Shown here: positions 9,499 through 17,840 of the stretch, piece after piece
Layout of the letters: the number at the start of each line of letters is the position of its first letter
Numbering within the stretch: position 1 is the first letter of the stretch
Source of the DNA: Candidatus Puniceispirillum sp.
GTDB taxonomy: Bacteria > Pseudomonadota > Alphaproteobacteria > Puniceispirillales > Puniceispirillaceae
Assembly (NCBI GenBank): GCA_016778895.1
Contig: JADHOR010000001.1
Coordinates: 124,001 to 188,000, forward strand
Length of the DNA stretch: 64,000 nucleotides
Direction: 5' to 3'
Program-made: the position numbers and the translations under genes
The notes under the pieces: model-generated
Database searches by the model: none
What the model saw: only the letters and a program-made list of their open reading frames with translations
What the model was told of the DNA's origin: nothing

Positions 9499-10389
9499 AT
9501 GATTGAAGATGATAGACACAATATGGAAACCCTAACAGACAGCCTGTTTTCATTGACCATGTTTGGCCCGGCAAGTGCCGATCTTTTTTTGGGTTTTGCC
9601 ACACAGATCCTTGCTGGCATCGTTACAATCATTGCGGGCTTTTGGCTAGCCGGAAAAGCCAGCCGCCTGGTTGTTGACTCAATCTCAAAAATAGAGCGGA
9701 TCGATATCACCATTGTGCCGATGATTGGCGCGCTTATCCGCTATGCCGGAATGACGCTTACATTGGTCGTTGCACTTGGCAAATTCGGCGTTGAGACAAC
9801 CTCGATCATTGCGGTTCTGGGTGCTGCCGGCCTTGCCATTGGCCTCGCCCTGCAAGGGACATTATCAAACGTTGCCGCCGGCTTGATGCTGGTGTTCCTG
9901 CGCCCGTTCAAGATTGGTGACTGGATTGAGGCCGCAGGCATGTCTGGCACGGTTCGTGAGATTGGCCTTTTCACGACGATCATTGACACTTTCGACCGGG
10001 TTTATATCAGCGTTCCCAATTCGGCGATTTGGTCGGCAAATATTATCAATCATTCACGTTACGAACAGCGGCGGCTAGACCTCGACATTGGCATCGCCTA
10101 CGAGAGCAATCTGGACGACGCCGAAGCCGCTCTGATGAGCCTTGCGCAAGACCCGCGCATCCTGCCCGATCCGGCACCGCGTTTTCTGGTGGTAAGCTAT
10201 GCTGACTCGGCGATTATCGTAAGGCTACGCGTCTATGCGAAATATGCAGATTTCTTTGATCTGGGCCATGATCTGCATCGCCAGTTAAAAGACGTCATGG
10301 CGGCGCACAACGTCTCAATTCCCTATCCACAGCGCGTTATTCGTTATGCCGATGATGACGGCTCGGACCAGGTTGATGGCGGGGTATGA
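9499..10389 (+). CDS. mscS: MscS family small-conductance mechanosensitive channel
   Basis: The protein should open under membrane tension to release osmolytes. Three hydrophobic segments precede the glycine/alanine-rich pore helix GAAGLAIGLALQGTLSN, then the beta domain with LRPFKIGDWIE and the VPNSAIW segment. Several starts are possible (9430, 9499, 9523); 9499 was chosen without a strong ribosome-binding site. The stop overlaps the next gene by 4 bases (ATGA), suggesting a two-gene operon with the ChaC-like protein. Confidence 0.9.
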   Translation: MIEDDRHNMETLTDSLFSLTMFGPASADLFLGFATQILAGIVTIIAGFWLAGKASRLVVDSISKIERIDITIVPMIGALIRYAGMTLTLVVALGKFGVETTSIIAVLGAAGLAIGLALQGTLSNVAAGLMLVFLRPFKIGDWIEAAGMSGTVREIGLFTTIIDTFDRVYISVPNSAIWSANIINHSRYEQRRLDLDIGIAYESNLDDAEAALMSLAQDPRILPDPAPRFLVVSYADSAIIVRLRVYAKYADFFDLGHDLHRQLKDVMAAHNVSIPYPQRVIRYADDDGSDQVDGGV

Positions 10390-11078
10390 TCAGCGAGCTC
10401 AAGACGACCAGGATCACCCGTGAGGCATTGCAAGACTGGCGTGTTGCAACAATGGCGCGCGAACAATACGGGGCTGATGCGCGTGTTGCCACCGAAGACC
10501 AATTGCTCGAATCGCGGCGCGCCATGGTACCTGATGATGCCGATTGCCGCGATTTATGGGTGTTTGGCTATGGCAGCCTGATTTTTAATCCAATTATCGC
10601 CCATGACCAGCGCCTGCTTGCCCGCACCCATGGCTATCACCGCCGGTTCTGTCTCTGGACAAAAATTGGTCGCGGTTCGCCGGAATGTCCGGGACTGGTA
10701 CTTTCGCTCGATCACGGCGGATCATGTGTTGGTGTTGGCTTTAGACTAAACCCTGAAACAGCAATTGCCGAGCTTGATTTATTGTGGCGACGAGAGATGC
10801 TGACACTTGCCTATAATGCGCGCTGGCTGCGGCTCCATACGGCCGAGGGAATTAAGCGCGGCCTGGCCTTTGTCGCCAATCCGGAGCGACCTGCTTATGC
10901 CCCACCAATGCCGTTTGAAGACACCGTAACAACAATCTCAACGGCCGCTGGCTTCAATGGTTATTGCCGTGATTACCTGTTTGAAACGCTTGCCGGCATG
11001 TACGAGTGCGGTATCCGTGACCGTGCGATGGAGAAACTCGCTAAAGCTGTATCCGAGAGGCTTGCGTCATCCGCATAA
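10386..11078 (+). CDS. ChaC-like gamma-glutamylcyclotransferase
   Basis: ChaC enzymes cleave glutathione to 5-oxoproline and Cys-Gly. The cyclotransferase glycine motif is visible as VFGYGSLIFNP, and a candidate catalytic glutamate lies in LDLLWRREM. The late GYCRDYLFET segment is also family-typical. It overlaps the mechanosensitive channel gene by 4 bases. A link between osmotic release and glutathione turnover is only suggested by the coupling. About 60 residues precede the catalytic domain, longer than in minimal ChaC proteins. Confidence 0.85.
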   Translation: MISELKTTRITREALQDWRVATMAREQYGADARVATEDQLLESRRAMVPDDADCRDLWVFGYGSLIFNPIIAHDQRLLARTHGYHRRFCLWTKIGRGSPECPGLVLSLDHGGSCVGVGFRLNPETAIAELDLLWRREMLTLAYNARWLRLHTAEGIKRGLAFVANPERPAYAPPMPFEDTVTTISTAAGFNGYCRDYLFETLAGMYECGIRDRAMEKLAKAVSERLASSA

Positions 11079-11109
11079 TTTGGGTAGGAACTGTTGTCTT
11101 GTTGGTAAC

Positions 11110-11195
11110 GCGGCTGTGGCGGAATGGTAGACGCGGCGGATTCAAAATCCGCTTCTGGTGACAGAGTGGGGGTTCAAGTCCCTTCAGCCGTACCA
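11110..11195 (+). tRNA. tRNA-Leu(CAA)
   Basis: A full cloverleaf can be drawn. The acceptor stem GCGGCTG pairs with CAGCCGT (G1-U72 wobble), and the anticodon stem-loop GCGGA-TTCAAAA-TCCGC gives anticodon CAA. There is a long variable arm, as in class II leucine tRNAs, a T-loop TTCAAGT, and a genome-encoded CCA end. It should read UUG codons. It lies 31 bases after the ChaC-like gene. No integrated element is seen next to it. Confidence 0.95.
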
Positions 11196-11275
11196 ACAAA
11201 AGACCTAATTGCGGCCTTGGTGCGCGAGGCCGAGCCATAGAGGCAAAAACCGCAAGGCCTGATCAACGGTGACCG

Positions 11276-11854
11276 ATGCCGCTTTGGCGATTTTTAAAAC
11301 AGCAATATGACTTTATCATCCGTGCCGCCGCGACAACACTGGCGGTTCGCGCGATGTATTTATTTGCCGCACTGGAATCAATTATCATTCCGGTACCGGT
11401 CGACCCGCTGCTGGTTGCGACGGTTCTGGCACGCCCTGCGCGCTGGCGACAACTCACCATTGGCTGCACGGCGGCATCAGTCATTGGCGGGGTTGGCGGC
11501 TGGGCCATCGGCGCATATTTCAGCGCGCACATCCAAGATTTACTTGCGCTATTGCCAGCCAAACTGGCGGCACCAGCTGCCTTTATGGCGGTTGAAGCAG
11601 GTTTTGCCGAATTTGGTATTTTCCTGGTTTTTTTGGGGGCTTTCTCGCCGCTTCCCTATAAGGTGATCGCTGTCAGCGCCGGCCTTGGCGGCTTCGGCTT
11701 GTTCCCGTTTATTCTGACCTCTATCATTGGTCGCGGACTGCGTTTTGCGATAGTCGCGGGTATTGCAAGACATAATGGCAACCCGAAAATAGTCATTATG
11801 CTGATAACCGTATTAGTCTGCTTGTTTGCCATTGCGATCAGGATGACACGATGA
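11276..11854 (+). CDS. YqaA family (DedA/SNARE-associated) membrane protein
   Basis: A small inner-membrane protein of the DedA-like VTT/YqaA group, whose members are linked to membrane homeostasis. Hydrophobic segments are separated by ESIIIPVPVDPLL near the N-terminus and by FLGAFSPLPYKVIAVSAG in the middle, both characteristic. The C-terminal segment has GRGLRFAIVAGIAR. It overlaps dsbB by 4 bases (ATGA), so the two membrane proteins are probably co-translated. The transported substrate, if any, cannot be told. Confidence 0.85.
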   Translation: MPLWRFLKQQYDFIIRAAATTLAVRAMYLFAALESIIIPVPVDPLLVATVLARPARWRQLTIGCTAASVIGGVGGWAIGAYFSAHIQDLLALLPAKLAAPAAFMAVEAGFAEFGIFLVFLGAFSPLPYKVIAVSAGLGGFGLFPFILTSIIGRGLRFAIVAGIARHNGNPKIVIMLITVLVCLFAIAIRMTR

Positions 11855-12336
11855 AAAATTATTTAATTCCGCCGATAAGCCAGCGCCTTGGTCTTTATCT
11901 TACGGGAGGCATTTCAACCAGTTTGCTTGGCGGCGCATTGTTGTTTCAATATGTCGGCGGACTGGCACCATGCAGCCTTTGCATCTGGCAACGCTGGCCG
12001 CATCTAGCTGTTATGATCCTTGCTGTTATTGGGCTTCGCGGCATTATGCCGCGGCTGATGCTGGGGTTAATCCTGATTGCCGGTCTAATCAGTGCAGTCC
12101 TTGGCAGTTATCATGCCGGTATCGAATGGGGCTTTTGGGCTGGGCCAAGTGGTTGCACATCAAACCTCGCCCTTGATGGTGATATTACCCAGATGACGCA
12201 GCAGCTGCTGGACACACCGCTGGTGCGTTGTGATGACGTCGCTTGGTCGCTGTTTGGCCTGTCGATGGCGGGGTGGAATGCGCTTATCAGCCTTGACATT
12301 ATTGCTGCGGCTCTTATCTCGTTAAGACGTATCTGA
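11851..12336 (+). CDS. dsbB: Disulfide bond formation protein DsbB
   Basis: DsbB reoxidises periplasmic DsbA and passes electrons to quinone. Four membrane segments are predicted. The first periplasmic loop has the redox pair C41-S-L-C44, and the second loop has C102 and C127 (GPSGCTSN and VRCDD). Length (161 aa) is standard. No dsbA is adjacent. The following gene, coq7, makes ubiquinone, the electron acceptor of DsbB; this may be coincidental. Confidence 0.92.
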   Translation: MKNYLIPPISQRLGLYLTGGISTSLLGGALLFQYVGGLAPCSLCIWQRWPHLAVMILAVIGLRGIMPRLMLGLILIAGLISAVLGSYHAGIEWGFWAGPSGCTSNLALDGDITQMTQQLLDTPLVRCDDVAWSLFGLSMAGWNALISLDIIAAALISLRRI

Positions 12337-12371
12337 ACCTTATTTTGTCAGTGACCGTCAAAGGATTTTCT

Positions 12372-12905
12372 ATGACTCCGTCAAAAGACACCACTAACCG
12401 GCGTGACCTTGAACGCTATATTCGTGTTGATCATGCTGGCGAACGTGCCGCCCAGCAAATCTATCGCGGGCAGCTTGTGGTTCTGGACAAACATCCGATG
12501 GGTGACGAAATCCGCCATATGATGGCACAAGAGGTCGAGCATCTTGAAGCTTTTGATAGCCTGATCAATGAACGCCGGGTACGCCCGTCTTTGCTGGATC
12601 CGCTGTGGGGCGCTGCCGGCTTTGCGCTTGGTGTTGTCACCGCGGCAATGGGGCCAAAGGCTGCGATGGCCTGCACGATCGCGGTTGAAGAGGTGATCGG
12701 CGAGCATTACCAAAAACAGGCCGAAAACCTTGGCAGTGACGAGGCCGCGCTGAAAGAAAAAATCGAACGGTTCCGGGATGAAGAGCTGGAACATCGGGAT
12801 ATTGCGGTGGATTACAAGGGGCGCGAGGCACGCCACTATAAATTGCTTCATGATGTTATTCAGACCGGATGCCGCACTGCCATCAAGATTGCCGAGAAAA
12901 TTTAA
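12372..12905 (+). CDS. coq7: Demethoxyubiquinone hydroxylase
   Basis: Coq7 is a di-iron monooxygenase that hydroxylates demethoxyubiquinone late in ubiquinone synthesis. Iron ligands are visible in the helical motifs VDHAGERAA, QEVEHLEAF, VEEVIGEHY and EELEHRDIA. The start at 12372 is preceded by AAGGA eight bases upstream; a TTG at 12345 in frame is less likely. Length is 177 aa, as usual for the alphaproteobacterial form. Confidence 0.95.
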   Translation: MTPSKDTTNRRDLERYIRVDHAGERAAQQIYRGQLVVLDKHPMGDEIRHMMAQEVEHLEAFDSLINERRVRPSLLDPLWGAAGFALGVVTAAMGPKAAMACTIAVEEVIGEHYQKQAENLGSDEAALKEKIERFRDEELEHRDIAVDYKGREARHYKLLHDVIQTGCRTAIKIAEKI

Positions 12906-12960
12906 CTGCCAGCGTCTCTCAAACAGCCATCCTATGGCCTTGGCCGGTTATCATCACCGG

Positions 12961-13524
12961 TTAATCATCGCTTTGCAGCTCACTATCCCAATAAAGATAA
13001 TCACGCCAAGACTCGTGCAGATAATTCGGCGCGAAGGCGCGGCCATTTTCCTGTAACTGCCATACGTTCGGCGCTGATGGTCGCGACAGCGGCTGCATAT
13101 TACACTGACTTGGCAGCTTGTTGGCTTTGCGCAAGTTACACGGGCTACACGCCGCTACGACATTTGTCCAGTTCGTTCGCCCGCCCTTGGACCGCGGCAC
13201 GACATGATCAAACGTCAGATCCGATGCTGAAAAACCATTGCCGCAATATTGACAAGAGAAACGATCCCGCAAGAACACATTAAAACGGGTAAATGCAGGA
13301 TTGCGATTTTGCGGCACATATTCCTTTAAAGCAATGACCGAGGGCAGATTGATAACCGTCGTTGGTGACGAGATTGATTGCTCATATTCCGAGATGATCG
13401 TGACCCGATCCAGACAGACAGCTTTGATCGCGTCCTGCCACGACCACAGCGATAGCGGAAAATAGTTCAACGGCCGAAAATCTGCATTCAAAACCAAAGC
13501 CGGTGCGAAACTACCTGCATTCAT
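12961..13524 (-). CDS. HNH family endonuclease
   Basis: The protein carries a complete HNH nuclease module: a zinc-knuckle CQYCG, then FDHVVPRSKGG, NWTNVVAACSPCN and LRKANK. The N-terminal segment ALVLNADFRPLNYFPLSLW is typical of a chromosomal HNH family common in Alphaproteobacteria that is not tied to a phage. The physiological role is not established. The start at 13524 has GGGAGA just upstream. It is transcribed alone and converges on coq7 with a 55-base gap. Confidence 0.88.
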   Translation of the reverse strand: MNAGSFAPALVLNADFRPLNYFPLSLWSWQDAIKAVCLDRVTIISEYEQSISSPTTVINLPSVIALKEYVPQNRNPAFTRFNVFLRDRFSCQYCGNGFSASDLTFDHVVPRSKGGRTNWTNVVAACSPCNLRKANKLPSQCNMQPLSRPSAPNVWQLQENGRAFAPNYLHESWRDYLYWDSELQSDD

Positions 13525-13719
13525 CAATGTCTCCCTGTCCTAAGACGAAAAGCCCTGCCAAATCTCAAATAAGATCTGTTCACTTTAACCAAAGAAAATC
13601 AGAACACGCCAGAGACCCAAAAACAACCCTCTGAAATCAATATATGGACAGATACTTTGACGCACCCCCTAAATATAGATTCTGCAACATGACGTCAGTG
13701 TTTTGACCAGTGCGCCTTG

Positions 13720-14370
13720 CTAGGCTGGCAGGTACTTGGCTAGAAACGCAATCGCTGCCGACAGGCCGTCAGGGTCAATGCCATGACCAAGCCGGTGACA
13801 GGCAATTGTCTCCACTCCGATTGACCGGCTTTGCATCACATCTCGCGACGCCGCCTGCAGCGAGAATGGTACAACCTGATCATCCGTGCCATGAACCAGC
13901 AGCACCGGCGGGTAGGCCGACCCATTGGCAAGGTCGTCATGCAATAAAAGCGCTCCAGAGAAACTGATGATCGCCGCCGCCGGTACCGGATGACGCAGCC
14001 CGCAATGAAGGCTCATCATGCCGCCTTGGGAAAATCCGGCCAAAGCAAATGCCGATGCGGGCAAATTTAAATCTGCCAGAGCCGCCGCAATCGCCGCATC
14101 AATTACCGGAGCAGCTGCAACCGGCCCGTTCACCCGATCATCAATATCGAACCATTCGCGTCCGGCTGGGTTCATTCTGCATGGCGCTGGCCCGTTGGGC
14201 ACAAAAAACGCTGCCCCGGGAAACCGCACCGCAATTGGACGGGCCAGATCAGCCAGATCATTACCATCTGCTCCCCAACCATGCAGTAGCACGATAAGAC
14301 TGCTGGCAAGCCCACCTCTGGCAGGCGGGATAAAAGGTCCAGACAGATCAGCATAACGACGAATTTCCAT
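13720..14370 (-). CDS. Phospholipase/carboxylesterase family alpha/beta hydrolase
   Basis: A small esterase of the acyl-protein-thioesterase-like family. The oxyanion region LLHGWGADGND, the nucleophile elbow GFSQGG, the acid GTDDQVVP and the final LGHGID supply the catalytic triad. No signal peptide is visible, so it should act in the cytoplasm. AGGAGAG lies upstream of the ATG. The true substrate is not predictable. It is divergent from gluQ, with about 120 bases between the two starts. Confidence 0.88.
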   Translation of the reverse strand: MEIRRYADLSGPFIPPARGGLASSLIVLLHGWGADGNDLADLARPIAVRFPGAAFFVPNGPAPCRMNPAGREWFDIDDRVNGPVAAAPVIDAAIAAALADLNLPASAFALAGFSQGGMMSLHCGLRHPVPAAAIISFSGALLLHDDLANGSAYPPVLLVHGTDDQVVPFSLQAASRDVMQSRSIGVETIACHRLGHGIDPDGLSAAIAFLAKYLPA

Positions 14371-14494
14371 TTTATCTCTCCTGTTGGGCGGTGTTTACGC
14401 AGCCGGCGCCTTATCCTAAACGCGCCTTATCCTGATTGACGAAATTGTTGCAAAGCGATAGGTCTGGGGCAAGTAGAACAGCGAGATTACCGAA

Positions 14495-15493
14495 ATGAAT
14501 CGTCCGTTTATCACCAGGTTTGCGCCAAGCCCTACCGGGCTTCTGCATCTCGGCCATGCTTATGCGGCAAAGGTGGCGCATGATTTGGCGGTGCAATCGG
14601 GTGGGAAAATGATCCTGCGGATTGATGATATTGATCACACGCGTTGCCGCGACAATTTCACAACAGAGATTTTTACCGATTTAGACTGGCTTGGGCTGGC
14701 ATGGCATGGCTCACCTACGGCCGATACAACCGGCCGCGATGCCCCACGCCAATCGCGGCGTATGCCCGCCTATCAAGCCGCACTGGAGACACTTCAGGAT
14801 ATGGGTCTTGTCTACCCATGCTATCTCAGTCGCCAGGAATTGAACGCGCTGCTTAGCGCGCCGCACACACCGCCAACGTCGTCAGATAGAACTGAGCCAG
14901 ATGGAGCTTTACCAAATGGAACCGGGCGCCCGTATGTTGACCCGCCGGCTCTATCAAGTGGCGACATCATCAGCAATACCGACCAGCTGTTGAGTGAGGC
15001 TGAAATTAATCGTCGCCGTGCAGCTGGCAATGGTGCCGCCTGGCGGTTGCGGATGGATGCCGCGCTTGAAATGGCGTCTAGCGGGCCAACTGACGGCACA
15101 ATTGGCTGGTTTGACTATCTGGCCGGATACCAAACTGCCAATCCGGCGCCATTTGGTGATGTGGTTATTGCTCGCGCCGATATTGCCGTCTCATATCATC
15201 TGTCAGTTGTGGTTGATGATATGCTTGACGGGGTAACGCTTGTAACCCGCGGCAATGATCTGGCGCCGTCAACACATCTTCACCGGCTTTTACAGGCGCT
15301 TTTGGGGCTTCACACGCCCGATTACTGCCATCACGCACTCATTCTTGACCAGACCGGCAACCGCCTTGCCAAGCGCGATTCTGCCCATAGTCTCCAGTCG
15401 ATGCGGCTAATTAATAACGATCCAGCACGAATTTTTTCCAAAATGCCGCCAATTCCAGTTATTCAGCCGCGCGAAAATCCTCAAAAAACCTGA
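14495..15493 (+). CDS. gluQ: Glutamyl-Q tRNA(Asp) synthetase
   Basis: GluQ attaches glutamate to queuosine in the anticodon of tRNA-Asp. It is a truncated GluRS paralogue lacking the anticodon-binding domain. The class I motif is HLGH at residues 18-21, followed by RIDDIDHTR. The KMSKS counterpart is LAKRDSAHSLQ. About 50 residues in the middle (residues 125-170) form an insert rich in Pro, Ser and Thr where the zinc-binding region usually lies. Length (332 aa) is slightly above the usual 290-310. Confidence 0.93.
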   Translation: MNRPFITRFAPSPTGLLHLGHAYAAKVAHDLAVQSGGKMILRIDDIDHTRCRDNFTTEIFTDLDWLGLAWHGSPTADTTGRDAPRQSRRMPAYQAALETLQDMGLVYPCYLSRQELNALLSAPHTPPTSSDRTEPDGALPNGTGRPYVDPPALSSGDIISNTDQLLSEAEINRRRAAGNGAAWRLRMDAALEMASSGPTDGTIGWFDYLAGYQTANPAPFGDVVIARADIAVSYHLSVVVDDMLDGVTLVTRGNDLAPSTHLHRLLQALLGLHTPDYCHHALILDQTGNRLAKRDSAHSLQSMRLINNDPARIFSKMPPIPVIQPRENPQKT

Positions 15494-15564
15494 TTTTTTC
15501 AGTCCTTATCACGTCTAGCTGCGCCCAGCATCCATTTTTATATCATTTAAATTAGTCAGTGGGG

Positions 15565-15595
15565 TTGACTTAAATTAGTATTAATTCCATATACT
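15565..15595 (+). promoter_or_regulatory. Candidate sigma-70 promoter for a small RNA
   Basis: TTGACT at 15565-15570 and TATACT at 15590-15595 are close to -35 and -10 consensus sequences, but the 19-base spacer is longer than optimal. Transcription would start near 15602, just before a hairpin and terminator. Confidence 0.5.
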
Positions 15596-15601
15596 GCATT
15601 G

Positions 15602-15668
15602 CACCAAACGCGAGTTTGTGTGTTTCCTCCCTAGACTCGGTCGTGAGCTTGCTCACGACCTTTTTTTT
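15602..15668 (+). ncRNA. Candidate trans-acting small RNA with a CCUCCC motif
   Basis: Two hairpins flank a single-stranded stretch. The first is CAAAC-GCGA-GTTTG (15605-15618), closed by a GNRA-type tetraloop and extendable by two pairs past a bulge. The second is the terminator at 15639-15668. Between them is TTTCCTCCCTAG, which carries an anti-Shine-Dalgarno CCTCCC. This layout resembles alphaproteobacterial sRNAs that use C/U-rich anti-SD motifs (CcsR, alpha-r14 types), which is family knowledge. The assignment is an inference; no homologue search was run. Confidence 0.45.
15639..15668 (+). terminator. Strong rho-independent terminator
   Basis: GGTCGTGAG-CTTG-CTCACGACC forms a perfect 9-bp stem with a 4-base loop and is followed directly by eight T residues. 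It lies 146 bases beyond the gluQ stop and ends the candidate small RNA. Confidence 0.92.
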
Positions 15669-15874
15669 GGCTTGTTTCTTTATAAAATCTGATTTGAAAA
15701 TTTATTGTTTCCATTTCGTGTTTAATTAAATCAGTCATTTTCTTATGCTGCAACGCAATATTAGTGTTTTTGCAGAAAAATAATCACGCCATTCATCGCA
15801 GCAAGTCTTCAGCCCAGATGAGTTTTATGATGACGCAGCACGCCCGATGCCTGCCTTCATGCCAGCACTTATGC

Positions 15875-17050
15875 CTACGCGGAGCGGCGTGATAAAATCA
15901 GCCAAGCGAGTGATATGGCGATGATCAGAACCGGTCCTAATGCTGATAAAACCATGGCCTCCCAGCCGAACTGGCTGTGCAGCGCACCAGCCACCAGCGA
16001 CGCTGTTGCAACTGAGGCTGTTGTGACCAGATCAGCGATGCCCTGCACCCGCCCACGTTCCTCGGGGCTGGCGACACTCGCGATCAAGGAGCTACCGCCG
16101 ATATAAAGAAAATTCCAGCCCAGTCCCATCAGTGCCAGCGAGACAAAATACCACCAAAAACCCATGCCTAGCACTGCACTGGCAATTGCCACAAGATAAG
16201 TTAGAACACCTGAGGTTAAAATCACCGGCGCCCCAAATCGGCTGATCAGGTTACTGGTGAAAAAAGCGGGCGCAAACATCGCAACAACATGCCACTGGAT
16301 AATCGTCGCATTTGCTGACGTGCCAAGCTTGGCGACATTTACCACCTGAAGCGGTGTTGCTGTCATCATATAGCTCATCATCGCATAGCCAATAGCCGCG
16401 CTGATCGTCCCCACCACAAAAACTGGCATCTTAAAAAAAGCGCCAATCGGGCGCCCACCTGACCCGGTCAGCGTTGGCTTTGGAATTTTAACCCCAGATA
16501 AAAATCCAAGCGAAACAAGCTGCACTGCAGCAACGCTGAAAAAACATCCGGCATAGAGGTGTCCCGGCACAAAATCGACCATATTTCGTGCAATTTCCGG
16601 CCCCATGAAGGCAGCGAGCAACCCGCCCGCCAGCACATAGGAGATAGCCTTTGGTTTTTGCGATTCGTCGGCGCTGTCAGCCGCGGCATAACGATAAAAA
16701 CCAGCACATCCATGCGCAATGCCAAGCGCCATTGATGCCGCGCAAAACAAATAGAAGTTTGAAATAAGAATAGCGACACCTTGGGTAAATGCAGACATTG
16801 CGGCAATCATCACCCCGCCCATGAAGACCGGACGCCGGCCAAAGCGCACCATCAGCAATGAAGCCGGCAATGTTGTTAACATTGATGTAACAAATTGCAG
16901 TGATAGCCCAAGGGTTGCCAACCATGGAACTGGCGATAAAAGACTGCCAACAAGCGCAGTATTGATGATATTGACGTTCATCGTCGTCATCGACAGGGCC
17001 TGCGCCGCCGCAAGCCTGATCACATTGCCGGTGTTGCTTGTCGCCTGCAT
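15875..17050 (-). CDS. Major facilitator superfamily transporter
   Basis: A membrane protein with about twelve hydrophobic segments in two halves. The first intracellular loop has the MFS-A signature variant LLMVRFGRRPVF, and the second half has the ASPEERGRVQGIADL loop. The substrate is not predictable; sequence style is closest to drug or sugar exporters. The start at 17050 (MQATSNTG) is taken because the 35 residues possible upstream (to 17155) do not look like transporter sequence. It is a single gene with no clear partner. Confidence 0.82.
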   Translation of the reverse strand: MQATSNTGNVIRLAAAQALSMTTMNVNIINTALVGSLLSPVPWLATLGLSLQFVTSMLTTLPASLLMVRFGRRPVFMGGVMIAAMSAFTQGVAILISNFYLFCAASMALGIAHGCAGFYRYAAADSADESQKPKAISYVLAGGLLAAFMGPEIARNMVDFVPGHLYAGCFFSVAAVQLVSLGFLSGVKIPKPTLTGSGGRPIGAFFKMPVFVVGTISAAIGYAMMSYMMTATPLQVVNVAKLGTSANATIIQWHVVAMFAPAFFTSNLISRFGAPVILTSGVLTYLVAIASAVLGMGFWWYFVSLALMGLGWNFLYIGGSSLIASVASPEERGRVQGIADLVTTASVATASLVAGALHSQFGWEAMVLSALGPVLIIAISLAWLILSRRSA

Positions 17051-17266
17051 CGAGGTGATTTCCAGAATAATGGCCAGCTGCCCTGTCAAAAGCCAGCTAG
17101 ACACATGAAGGTCAATAGTTTCAATTTCTATAACTAGTTTCTGGCAAGAGTACAATCAGCGCGACGCTAACGGCCAAAAACAACAGCAGCATCCAGCAAA
17201 GAGACACGCCCAACCAATTACTGGGCGCGTCAGGAGCGGCTTATTTCTATCAACTTTCTTTTTAAC

Positions 17267-17674
17267 CTAGGATTTCAGCTTTCGGCCGAATAGCTCAAGC
17301 CGGTGATCAACCAGCTCATACCCCATCTCGCGGGCAATCTGCTCCTTCAGGGCCTCTAACTCGGCATGGTAAAACTCGGTTACCTCACCGGTTTCAACAT
17401 CAACAAGATGCTCATGATGCTCGCCGGACTCCTCATAGCGAGCGCGGCCATCGCCAAATTCCAAACGGTCAATAACCCCCGCTTCTTCGAGCAATTTCAC
17501 CGTACGATAAACAGTCGCAATCGAGATTGTATGGTCTTGCTCAACCGCACGCCGGTATAGCTGATCAACATCGGGATGGTCTTCCGACCCTTCAATAACG
17601 CCCAGAATAATCTGCCGTTGGCTGGTCATGCGAATACCATTATTAAGGCATTTTTCAATCAGCCCGCTTGTCAT
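17267..17674 (-). CDS. fur: Fur family metalloregulator
   Basis: A ferric-uptake-type DNA-binding repressor. The winged-helix part has the recognition helix TVYRTVKLLEEAGVI, and the metal/dimer domain starts with GEHHEHLVDVETGEV. It lacks the C-terminal CxxC zinc pair found in E. coli Fur, as do many alphaproteobacterial Fur/Mur proteins. Whether it senses iron or manganese (Mur) cannot be decided from sequence alone. It is divergent from the EamA transporter gene. Confidence 0.9.
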   Translation of the reverse strand: MTSGLIEKCLNNGIRMTSQRQIILGVIEGSEDHPDVDQLYRRAVEQDHTISIATVYRTVKLLEEAGVIDRLEFGDGRARYEESGEHHEHLVDVETGEVTEFYHAELEALKEQIAREMGYELVDHRLELFGRKLKS

Positions 17675-17840
17675 GGCACCGCCCGTTTGAACTGTTGGTT
17701 GTAACTTTCCCCAACTATAAGCCGGATGAGAAAAGCAATCTAGCCCCCAGCATTATTTTCGTCTCACCGATCGCCATCGACGAATTCACCATCACCGAAT
17801 TCAATTGACCTTTGGGCTTATTGCAGGAACTGTTTTGGCC

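Larger units (their letters stand above)
15494..15874. other. Intergenic region without protein genes
   Basis: This 381-base stretch between gluQ and the MFS gene is AT-rich. Its first half holds a promoter-like pair, two hairpins and an intrinsic terminator, listed separately as a candidate small RNA. In the second half (15669-15874) no open frame, hairpin or repeat worth naming was seen. Confidence 0.7.

Noticed and set aside
11110-11195. Phage or island attachment site at the tRNA-Leu gene
   Set aside because: No integrase, no repeat of the tRNA 3' end and no composition change were seen next to it.
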